Source of the DNA: Pseudomonadota bacterium
GTDB lineage: Bacteria; Myxococcota; UBA9042; PHBI01
Assembly: GCA_005788935.1 (NCBI GenBank)
Contig: SYAK01000033.1
Coordinates: 1-6,059 of the forward strand
Reading direction: 5' to 3'
DNA: 6,059 bases
Under the pieces are notes generated by a model. The model was given only the letters and a program-made list of their open reading frames with translations. It was not told the origin of the DNA and ran no database searches. A program made the position numbers and the translations under genes. This document shows positions 1 through 5,246 of the stretch, in pieces. Each line of letters opens with the position of its first letter. Within the stretch, counting starts at the first letter, position 1.

Positions 1-43
1 ACTTGCGGCAGCGCCACTCCTCCTCGTGGGTAGGGTTCGACAT
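1..43 (-). CDS. 5' end of a leftward gene, product unknown (partial, runs off the left edge)
   Basis: Reading the minus strand from position 43 gives ATG followed by 13 more open codons (MSNPTHEEEWRCRK) before the window ends. The start is supported by a perfect Shine-Dalgarno AGGAGG (plus-strand CCTCCT at 49-54) five bases before the ATG. The visible N-terminus is hydrophilic, with three consecutive Glu and one Cys in WRCRK. Too little is visible to assign a family. It diverges from the PIN-partner gene that starts at 360, so the two probably share the control region between them. Confidence 0.6.
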   Translation of the reverse strand, partial: MSNPTHEEEWRCRK

Positions 44-119
44 CGGATCCTCCTGCGGTTCGCGCCGGCGGTCCGTCCGTCAGCGACAGGAGCGTTCTTC
101 CCTGCCGGGAGGTAAGACC

Positions 120-141
120 GAGGTCGATGCGAGGTCGATGC
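120..141. repeat. 11-bp tandem direct repeat (two copies)
   Basis: GAGGTCGATGC occurs twice head to tail at 120-130 and 131-141, and a third partial copy (GAGG) follows. A direct repeat of about one helical turn between two divergent genes could be a regulator site, or it could be a slippage duplication. The repeat itself is certain; its role is not. Confidence 0.5.
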
Positions 142-302
142 GAGGAATCCAGTCGCCACGGCGACTTAGGCGCGCCCAAAGTCCTCGGGACACACGCAGG
201 GAGGAGTCGCAGCGCGCGCGTCCTCCCCGTCGTGCGCCAGCGGGAGACCGACGCCGAGCCGTCGCGACGATCGCCTTGGCAAGGCCCCATGCGTCAGCAG
301 AG

Positions 303-330
303 TTGGCCTCCGCGGAGAACGTGCTAAGTT
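303..330 (+). promoter_or_regulatory. Weak candidate promoter for the PIN-partner/PIN operon
   Basis: TTGGCC (303-308) is followed after 16 bp by TAAGTT (325-330), which is preceded by TGC, an extended -10 arrangement. Matches to the housekeeping consensus are modest: four of six at -35 and three of six at -10. Transcription would start near 337, leaving a leader of about 23 nt before the ATG at 360. It is the best candidate I can see, but weak promoters are easy to find by chance. Confidence 0.25.
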
Positions 331-359
331 GCAGGTCAGTTTGGCCCGATGAGGACCGC

Positions 360-1337
360 ATGGAGCGGCCCCTTCGCCAGATCGAGGACACCTTGAACAA
401 GCACACGCTGACACTGATGGGTGGCCCGCAGGGCGAGTTGCGAATCCCGGCGTCGGTGCTGCTCGATGCGGTGGGGGCGCTCGTCGAGGGCGCACGCCTC
501 GCGACCCGCTTCGTCATCGAAGGCGAGAGCGTCCGAAAGGGCCCCCGGCCCGCATGGCTTGACGCCGCCTGTGACTTCGAGGTGACCGGCCTCACATCTG
601 GCTCCGCGGTCATCGCGGTCGAGGCTCGGACGCTCGGAGAGGTGGATCAGGCCCGCTTCGGACCGAACGCGCAGCGAGCGGCCTTCGGCGAGGCCGACGA
701 CCACTTGGGGGCGCATACGGCGATCGACATCTTTGGCCAAGTCCTTGGCTCCGTGGTGAGCGGGTCTCGGGAGGATGTCGTGGCCGACCGCGCCCTGCTC
801 GAGACGTGTGCGCGGTTCGCGCGCGTCGCCGGCGGTCGCTTCGCGGGGCTCCGCCTTGAGGGGATCCAAGGCCGCTCAAGGCCTGTGGAGATCGCCCTGG
901 ATGATGTGACGCACATCGAGCGCCTCAGGGATGAGACGCCCCGGCCTCAAGGAGCGCGCGTGGCCGGTGTGCTCGACACCGTCTCAGCCTCGCGCGCAGA
1001 CATCGTGCTGCTGCTGAAGGACGGCTCCCGAGTCCCTGCGCGGATGGAGCAACATGATCTCGCCTCGCTGCGCGGCCTGCTCGGAGCGCACGTCGTCGTG
1101 TCGGGTGTGGCGCACTACCGACCGTCAGGCCGACTGCTGAGGCTCGATGTCGAGCACATCGACGCTGCTCGCCCCGAGGACGCGGTCTTTGAGCACCCGC
1201 CGATCCCCAGGCGCCAGCGCATCGCTCTGGACACGGGGACGTCCAGCGAGGCCGGTGGGGTCTCCTCGTTCTTCGGTACGTGGCCTGGCGATGAGACGGA
1301 TGAGGAGCTGCTTGCGGCGCTTCGGGCGATCGCATGA
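360..1337 (+). CDS. 325-aa protein of unknown family, probable partner (antitoxin-like) of the PIN nuclease
   Basis: The ATG at 360 is chosen because GAGG (351-354) lies five bases upstream; the open frame runs back to 3, but that extension is low-complexity and Arg-rich. The protein is soluble, with no signal peptide or membrane helix. Residues about 25-130 form a mixed alpha/beta segment with a basic patch (SVRKGPRPAWLD, 57-68). Residues about 199-266 (from ARVAGVLD to LLRLDVEHI) are a run of short beta strands that could be a small barrel of OB or SH3 type. The end is distinctive: residues 304-317 read FFGTWPGDETDEEL, followed by a short helix to the C-terminus. Such an aromatic/acidic tail after a flexible Pro/Gly/Ser-rich linker resembles antitoxin tails that wrap PIN toxins. 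The last four bases overlap the PIN gene (ATGA), implying coupled translation. I know of no named function. Typical VapB antitoxins are about 70-100 aa, so this is three to four times larger and has no recognisable VapB DNA-binding domain. Confidence 0.8.
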   Translation: MERPLRQIEDTLNKHTLTLMGGPQGELRIPASVLLDAVGALVEGARLATRFVIEGESVRKGPRPAWLDAACDFEVTGLTSGSAVIAVEARTLGEVDQARFGPNAQRAAFGEADDHLGAHTAIDIFGQVLGSVVSGSREDVVADRALLETCARFARVAGGRFAGLRLEGIQGRSRPVEIALDDVTHIERLRDETPRPQGARVAGVLDTVSASRADIVLLLKDGSRVPARMEQHDLASLRGLLGAHVVVSGVAHYRPSGRLLRLDVEHIDAARPEDAVFEHPPIPRRQRIALDTGTSSEAGGVSSFFGTWPGDETDEELLAALRAIA

Positions 1338-1786
1338 GCCAGCGCCTCTATCTCCTCGACACCAACGTGGTCCTGGCGCTCGTCCGAGGCAAGGAGCTCG
1401 GGAGCCACATCGAAGCGACCTTCGGCCTCAACGTGAGCAGATGCCGCCCGCTGATCAGCGTGGTCACCCACGGTGAGGTTCGGGTTCTTGCGAGACGCAA
1501 TGACTGGGGAAATGTGAAACTGGCCGCGCTGCAGGCCGCACTGGACGGCATGGTGACGATCGACATCAACGTCACCGAGGTCATCGATGCCTACGTCAGC
1601 ATTGACCTCTACTCCCAGACCCACTTTGACGGCGCGCGGAACATGGGAAAGAACGACCTCTGGATTGCAGCCTGTGCCAAGGCGACCGGCGCGACCCTCC
1701 TGACGACCGACCGTGACTTCGATCACCTCGCCCCTGACGAGGTCTCCGTGGCGTACATCAACCCAGCGGTCACGAGTTCATCCTGA
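1334..1786 (+). CDS. PIN-domain ribonuclease, VapC-like toxin
   Basis: The 150-aa length and motif order fit a VapC/PIN nuclease. Near the N-terminus is LLDTNVVLAL with acidic D9 and the T10/N11 pair; E48 lies in THGEV; D108 is in MGKNDLWIAACA; D126 is in LLTTDRDFDHL, with D128 and D130 close by. These are the four conserved acidic positions that bind Mg2+ or Mn2+ in PIN domains, so the active site looks intact. VapC family members cut tRNA or rRNA single strands and stop translation; that the substrate here is RNA is inferred from the family. The ATG lies inside the stop region of the upstream gene (ATGA overlap at 1334-1337), the usual gene order for antitoxin then toxin. The 3' end overlaps the convergent operon by 9 bp. 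Confidence 0.9.
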   Translation: MSQRLYLLDTNVVLALVRGKELGSHIEATFGLNVSRCRPLISVVTHGEVRVLARRNDWGNVKLAALQAALDGMVTIDINVTEVIDAYVSIDLYSQTHFDGARNMGKNDLWIAACAKATGATLLTTDRDFDHLAPDEVSVAYINPAVTSSS

Positions 1787-2899
1787 GTACGGCCGCAGGA
1801 GCGCCCAGCGCAGGTCGGCGGGCGGCGTGAAGGCGTAGCGCTTGGCCGCGGAGGAGTCACCGCGGAGGAGCGTCGTCGCGCGCCAGAGGTAGCGGCTGAG
1901 GTTGACGTCGAGCGCGGCCCGGGCGGCCTCGAGGAACTTCTCGGGGTTGTTGACGTTGCGCAGGGCCCGCAGCTCGGGCGCGCGGACAGGTCTGCCGCAG
2001 GTCATGAGCTCGGCGTAGGCCGCGGCCTGGGTCGCCGTGAGGGAGCCCTCGACGTAGCGGTCGCCCTCGCGGCGGCCAGTCGGGTGGCGCCCGCCGCCGA
2101 CGGTGGTCGTCAGGTCGAGGAGCAGATCCAGCTCGGCCGGGGCGCGGGAGACGAACACGTCGTAGGAGGCCCTGTCGAGGGTCCGCTCCCCGGAGGCGTC
2201 CACGAGCACGCAGAACGGCCGCGCCGCGTAGGGCGCCTGGGGCTCGCGGACCTGCTGCACCTCTCGGCGGACGAGCTCGGCGCCGACCAGGGCGAGCTCG
2301 CGCTCGAGGAACACGACGACGACGTCGCCAGCGGCGAAGTGCCGGTCGAGCTCTGGCGAGGTGAAGCGCGTCCGGGCGGGCGCGAGGGCGAGCGTCGGCT
2401 GTCGCTGCGCCTTGCGCGCGAGGAGGTGCGCCACGGCGGCCGGCCCGTTCAGGTCGAGGCACAGCAGCGCATCTCGCTCGAGGCCGCCCCACGCCGCCCT
2501 CCCCAGCAGCCACGCGTGAGGGAAGACCGGCGCTCGGAGGTTCGCGGGGCCCTCGACGCCGAAGCGCTCGCTCAGGGTGGACACGAGGCGGGCGCGCGAG
2601 GTCGTCCACGTGGCGAGGTCGGCCGCGGTCAGGCGGACCGCGTCACAGCAGTGGCCAGGCCCCGACGGGACGGCGACGAAGGGGAACGCGGCGTCGCCCG
2701 GGTTCGGCACGACGGCCCGCGGGCAGGCGGCGCCGAGGTTTGGGCATGGGTAGGTCGTGGTCGGCCTCCCGCGCACGAGCAGCCCCGCGGCGATGAGCCC
2801 TTCGGTGGCCTGCGCCCCGAACCGGACGTCGAGCTCCGCGCGGGTGCCCGACGGGAGCTGCCCGCCCTGGAGGCCGCTGAGGAACGCCTGCAGCGACAC
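1778..2899 (-). CDS. 373-aa protein with four-cysteine N-terminal segment and possible winged-helix C-terminus, function unknown
   Basis: I chose the GTG at 2899: it begins one base after the stop of the upstream 395-aa gene and has GGTGGG about 6 nt upstream. An in-frame ATG at 2956 would add 19 Arg/Pro-rich residues inside that gene. Residues 50-90 contain C52 and C59 (YPCPNLGAACP) and the pair C84-C85 (GHCCDAVRL), a spacing that could hold a zinc ion. Residues about 135-235 form a mixed alpha/beta core. Residues 287-361, from LTATQAAAYAEL through LRNVNNPEKFLEAARAALD to KRYAFTPP, look like a winged-helix fold with a positively charged wing. There is no signal peptide or membrane segment. 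It is the last gene of the lexA-like operon and overlaps the convergent PIN gene by 9 bp. I cannot name a family; a DNA-binding partner of the 395-aa protein is the simplest guess. Confidence 0.8.
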   Translation of the reverse strand: MSLQAFLSGLQGGQLPSGTRAELDVRFGAQATEGLIAAGLLVRGRPTTTYPCPNLGAACPRAVVPNPGDAAFPFVAVPSGPGHCCDAVRLTAADLATWTTSRARLVSTLSERFGVEGPANLRAPVFPHAWLLGRAAWGGLERDALLCLDLNGPAAVAHLLARKAQRQPTLALAPARTRFTSPELDRHFAAGDVVVVFLERELALVGAELVRREVQQVREPQAPYAARPFCVLVDASGERTLDRASYDVFVSRAPAELDLLLDLTTTVGGGRHPTGRREGDRYVEGSLTATQAAAYAELMTCGRPVRAPELRALRNVNNPEKFLEAARAALDVNLSRYLWRATTLLRGDSSAAKRYAFTPPADLRWALLRPYSG

Positions 2900-2900
2900 C

Positions 2901-4088
2901 TCAGCCCACCGCCCTGAGCGCCGGGGCGGCGGCCTGCGGGTGCCGCAGGAAGCCACGCGTGAAGAGGAACTCGCGCACCACGGCGTCGTGGGTCCGCCGG
3001 TCGTAGGTGAGCTTGTTCGGCGGGGCGAGCTCGACGAGCTTGGGCTTCGCCTCGCCGACCGGGGTCATCGCGAGCTTGGCCCGCCTCACGACCCGGTCGC
3101 GCGTCATCAGCTGGACGAGCTCTCCGAGGAACAGCTCGCCGAGGTCTGGCGCCGACCAGACGAGCTTGTCGCGTGGCGAGTCGACCGCCTCGAGGACGAC
3201 CTCTCTCAGGACGACGGACGCGAGCGCGGGCAGCCCCTCGACCGACAGCGCGCCGTTCGGGTCATCGAGCAGCACCCCGCAGTCGAGCGCCGCGCCCGCC
3301 GCGAAGTGCCCGTCGCTGCCGAAGTACACCCGGCCAAGGACGGCGCGGTAGAAGTCGTGCTCGGCCGCGTACTGGGCGTTGATGGAGAGGCGCCCGGTGG
3401 CCTTGTCGAACACCACCGTGTCCTGCTTGTCGGGCAGGAGGCTCATGCGGTCGCGGCGCGACGGCGACGTGATGACCGACAGGCTGCGGGGCGGCTGGCC
3501 GTGGATGATGACGAAGGAGATCTCCTCGTCCGACTCGCTCTGCCGGACCTCGACGTAGTCGCTGCGGTTGCGCCCCGCGAACCAGCGGCTGAGCTGGTCC
3601 TGCAACATCAGGCGCTTCGCGGCGGAGCCGGGCTCGAGCAGCGGCCGGTGGACCTCCGGGTGGAAGTCGACGAAGCGGCGCGCCTCCTGGGACTGGACGC
3701 GGGCCTGCGTCGAGGTGAACACGTCCCGGTGCTCGAGGTAGAGGCGAAAGGCCAGATCTTCCGCGCTCGCGCCCCTCTGGCCAGCGAACAGGTTGAGCTG
3801 ACGTTCGCCCGCGAGGTTCAGGGCCGCCTCGTGCCCCTCGTCGCTCGCGAGCTCCGCGACGTCGAGGAAGGCCTGCACGAGCGCGCCTGGCGTCGTGGCG
3901 TCGACCACGCTCATCACGTGGTGCAGCGCGCCCACCCACGCGAGGTCGTGGGTGACGCCGTCGAGCGAGAGCCCGCGGGCGGCGAGGTAGCCCTCGTAGG
4001 GGCGCAGGAAGCGCACGAGCAGCACAGGCGAGACGCGCTCGAGCAGGGAGAGGCGGACGAGGTTCTTGACGATGGGGGTGACGGACAT
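2901..4088 (-). CDS. 395-aa conserved-looking protein of unknown function, middle gene of lexA-like operon
   Basis: The ATG at 4088 has GAGGAG (minus strand 4101-4096) seven bases upstream, overlapping the lexA stop codon; the frame is open further upstream, but that part lies inside lexA. The N-terminal 110 residues are mostly helical (IVKNLVRLSLLERVSPVLLVRFL at 6-28, then LHHVMSVVD). A central region around 140-260 has alternating strands with a dense polar/acidic patch (VRQSESDEEISFVII), a basic loop (PSRRDRM, 209-215), then VVFDKATGRLSINAQ and FYRAVLGRVYFG. The C-terminal third includes LVWSAPDLGELFLGEL and a KPKLVELAPPNKLTYDRR stretch before a short basic tail. There are no Walker motifs, HNH, PD-(D/E)xK or other catalytic signature I can identify, and no transmembrane helix. 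Only one cysteine (C270) is present. Its stop lies two bases from the next start, so the two are almost certainly made together. Confidence 0.82.
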   Translation of the reverse strand: MSVTPIVKNLVRLSLLERVSPVLLVRFLRPYEGYLAARGLSLDGVTHDLAWVGALHHVMSVVDATTPGALVQAFLDVAELASDEGHEAALNLAGERQLNLFAGQRGASAEDLAFRLYLEHRDVFTSTQARVQSQEARRFVDFHPEVHRPLLEPGSAAKRLMLQDQLSRWFAGRNRSDYVEVRQSESDEEISFVIIHGQPPRSLSVITSPSRRDRMSLLPDKQDTVVFDKATGRLSINAQYAAEHDFYRAVLGRVYFGSDGHFAAGAALDCGVLLDDPNGALSVEGLPALASVVLREVVLEAVDSPRDKLVWSAPDLGELFLGELVQLMTRDRVVRRAKLAMTPVGEAKPKLVELAPPNKLTYDRRTHDAVVREFLFTRGFLRHPQAAAPALRAVG

Positions 4089-4099
4089 GTGGACGCTCC

Positions 4100-4705
4100 T
4101 CACGCGTAGTCCCGACGGAGACCGATGACCTTGCCCTGCACCCTCACCGACGCGAGGGGCAGCGTGAACGGCTGGTAGGCAGGGTTCTCCGAGTGGAGGG
4201 TGACCGTGGCCCCCTGCTGCCGCCAGCGCTTGATGGTGGCGCGCTCGTCCTCGATGAGGGCCACCACGATGTCCCCGTGCTCCGCGCGCTCCTGGCGCCG
4301 CACGATGACCACGTCCGCGTCGAGGATGCCGGCGCCGACCATGCTGTCGCCGCGGACGCGCAGCGCGAAGTGCTCCGCTGGATCTCGCCCGGCCGGCGCC
4401 GCGACCCACCCCTCGACGTGCTCGAGCGCGAGGCAGGGCGCGCCCGCGGCGGCCTGGCCGAGGATCGGGATGAGGGGCTCCGGCGCGGCGGGCCACGAGG
4501 CCGGACGCCAGGAGCGCCCCTGCCCCTCGACGTGGACGAGCGCCCCCTTGCGCTTGAGCGCCATCAGGTGCTCGTGGATGGTCGACCTCTGGATGTCGAG
4601 CGCCTCGGCGAGCTCGGACACGGACGGCGCCACCCCGTGCGCGCGCCAGTGTGCCTCGATGACGCCCAGCAGGGCGCGCTGTCTGTCGGTCAGCGGTTCG
4701 GCCAT
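4100..4705 (-). CDS. lexA: LexA-family repressor/autoprotease (S24)
   Basis: This 201-aa protein has the length and layout of LexA. The N-terminal winged helix starts LTDRQRALLGVIEAHW and carries the recognition region SVSELAEALDIQRSTIHEHL (28-47), close in style to Gram-positive LexA proteins. A short linker leads to the S24 domain. The self-cleavage site is A87-G88 in QAAAGAP. The catalytic serine is S121 in GDSMVGAGI and the catalytic lysine is K159 in ATIKRW. In the family, RecA filaments on single-stranded DNA trigger self-cleavage and relieve repression. The start is set by GAGG six bases before the ATG. Gene order places it first in a three-gene operon, so it probably represses itself and the two downstream genes. 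It may be the host LexA or, given its unusual neighbours, an additional copy dedicated to this cassette. Confidence 0.92.
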   Translation of the reverse strand: MAEPLTDRQRALLGVIEAHWRAHGVAPSVSELAEALDIQRSTIHEHLMALKRKGALVHVEGQGRSWRPASWPAAPEPLIPILGQAAAGAPCLALEHVEGWVAAPAGRDPAEHFALRVRGDSMVGAGILDADVVIVRRQERAEHGDIVVALIEDERATIKRWRQQGATVTLHSENPAYQPFTLPLASVRVQGKVIGLRRDYA

Positions 4706-4736
4706 GACTCCCCTCGTCGTGTCGCGTTGTGGTCCC

Positions 4737-4766
4737 TTGATATCGCGATGCGCATTACCCGGTCAA
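4737..4766 (-). promoter_or_regulatory. Candidate sigma70-type promoter of the lexA-like operon
   Basis: On the minus strand TTGACC (complement of 4761-4766) is followed after 18 bp by TATCAA (complement of 4737-4742). These match five of six and four of six consensus positions. The leader to the ATG at 4705 would be about 25 nt. The spacer contains two overlapping perfect 8-bp palindromes, ATCGCGAT (4742-4749) and ATGCGCAT (4748-4755), which might also be recognised by a regulator. Confidence 0.55.
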
Positions 4767-4768
4767 GC

Positions 4769-4780
4769 GTTCGGGTGAAC
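4769..4780. promoter_or_regulatory. GTTC-N4-GAAC dyad just upstream of the lexA -35, possible operator
   Basis: GTTCGGGTGAAC is a perfect 4-bp dyad with a 4-bp gap, two bases from the -35 hexamer of the lexA promoter. LexA proteins normally repress their own gene, and this protein's recognition helix resembles those that read GAAC/GTTC half-sites. The half-sites are in the opposite order from the classical Gram-positive box (GAAC-N4-GTTC), so assignment as the LexA box is tentative. Confidence 0.4.
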
Positions 4781-4828
4781 ACACGTGCAGTGCCGCGGGA
4801 CGAGAGGGTTTTCGGGTCGTCGCGGGAG

Positions 4829-4935
4829 AGGCGTTCCACCGGGAACGCCTTCGCGCCCGCGGGAACGCCTCGCGCGTTCCACCAAAGTGTCAGTAGTTAC
4901 GGCGTCTTGAGCCTCGGTGGAACGCGGGAACGCCT
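4829..4935. repeat. Left cluster of GCGTTCC repeats (six copies, both orientations)
   Basis: The heptamer GCGTTCC or its complement GGAACGC occurs at 4831-4837 (+), 4842-4848 (-), 4862-4868 (-), 4874-4880 (+), 4919-4925 (-) and 4927-4933 (-). The first two form a perfect 9-bp inverted repeat with a 4-bp gap (AGGCGTTCC-accg-GGAACGCCT, 4829-4850). The third and fourth form GGAACGC-N5-GCGTTCC (4862-4880). CGCGTTCCACC (4873-4883) and GGTGGAACGCG (4916-4926) are perfect 11-bp arms around a 32-bp loop that is less GC-rich than its surroundings. Such density points to a DNA-binding protein array. Confidence 0.8.
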
Positions 4936-5046
4936 CGCGGAGGGGGAGGTCAGCGCGTGGACGAAGTTGGTCGCGCGCGTGAGAGGTCTCCCCCGCCGCC
5001 GGTCTCGTTCGCCCCTCGATGCGTGATCCTCTCTCTCATGTGTACC

Positions 5047-5059
5047 TATAAATATTTTT
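5047..5059. other. A/T-only island between the repeat clusters
   Basis: Thirteen consecutive A/T bases (TATAAATATTTTT) occur in a region otherwise far above 60% GC. The position between two clusters of short repeats is what one expects of a DNA-unwinding element in an iteron origin. It could alternatively supply a -10 element (TATAAA at 5047-5052) for the rightward genes, but no acceptable -35 sits 16-18 bp upstream. It is not a terminator: no GC-rich stem precedes the T run. Confidence 0.45.
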
Positions 5060-5112
5060 CCGTTCCGGCGTTACACCACGTCTGAACCGACTGACCTGAC
5101 TGGGCTTTCGCG

Positions 5113-5162
5113 GGAACGCGACAGGCGTTCCCAAGGCGTTCCCACCCCCTCCGAGGCGTTCC
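5113..5162. repeat. Right cluster of GCGTTCC repeats (four copies)
   Basis: Copies lie at 5113-5119 (complement), 5125-5131, 5136-5142 and 5156-5162. The first pair is GGAACGC-N5-GCGTTCC, the same geometry as 4862-4880 in the left cluster. The next direct copies are offset by 11 and 20 bp, about one and two helical turns, so a protein bound to them would sit on one face of the helix. Three of the four are preceded by AG (AGGCGTTCC). Confidence 0.8.
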
Positions 5163-5246
5163 ACCGAGCCGCCCTCGGCGGCGCCTGTCCCGACGGAGGC
5201 GACGAGGCGGCTCTACCCGGTCGAGGTCCCTCGCCGCGGAGTCGCC

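Larger units (their letters stand above)
44..359. other. Divergent intergenic control region
   Basis: These 316 bp separate the leftward gene starting at 43 from the rightward gene starting at 360. They hold the leftward Shine-Dalgarno (49-54), an 11-bp tandem direct repeat (120-141), an imperfect palindrome (163-183) around an AscI-type GGCGCGCC, and a weak rightward promoter-like sequence (303-330). The frame of the downstream gene stays open back to a TTG near position 3. The translated stretch is Arg/Ser-rich and low-complexity, and the TTG falls inside the leftward gene, so I read the region as non-coding. No RNA gene or terminator is apparent. Confidence 0.55.
4706..5246. other. Repeat-rich divergent control region (possible origin or multi-operator)
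   Basis: These 541 bp lie between the leftward lexA-like operon and the rightward 65-aa gene. From left to right they contain the lexA Shine-Dalgarno and promoter, a GTTC-N4-GAAC dyad, a first cluster of GCGTTCC-type repeats (4829-4935), an A/T run (5047-5059), a degenerate repeat copy (GGCGTTACACC, 5067-5077) and a second cluster (5113-5162). No convincing gene lies here: frames spanning it on either strand also continue into known genes, as expected at this GC content. Confidence 0.7.

Noticed and set aside
163..183. Imperfect 21-bp palindrome containing GGCGCGCC
   Set aside because: Only seven of ten pairs match and the centre is a common GC-rich octamer, so neither operator nor terminator can be claimed.
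127..327. 66-codon plus-strand frame in the left intergenic region
   Set aside because: No Shine-Dalgarno, no domain, and a composition typical of random GC-rich frames.
3..359. N-terminal extension of the 325-aa protein back to a TTG near position 3
   Set aside because: The extension is Arg/Ser-rich and low-complexity, it overlaps the start of the divergent gene, and the ATG at 360 has its own well-placed GAGG.
2757..4109. 450-codon open frame on the plus strand
   Set aside because: It lies antisense to the 395-aa and 373-aa genes, whose start signals and spacing are far better; its product is an Arg/Glu/Val-rich composition artefact of high GC.
4193..5026. 277-codon plus-strand frame across lexA and the repeat region
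   Set aside because: It is antisense to a clear LexA for over half its length and runs through the promoter and repeats; the translation is compositionally abnormal.
5047..5060. Intrinsic terminator suggested by the T run
   Set aside because: No GC-rich stem-loop precedes the T run on the plus strand, and the mirrored A run has none on the minus strand.
4829..5162. CRISPR array
   Set aside because: The repeats are only about 7-10 bp, in both orientations and irregularly spaced; there are no uniform spacers and no cas genes.
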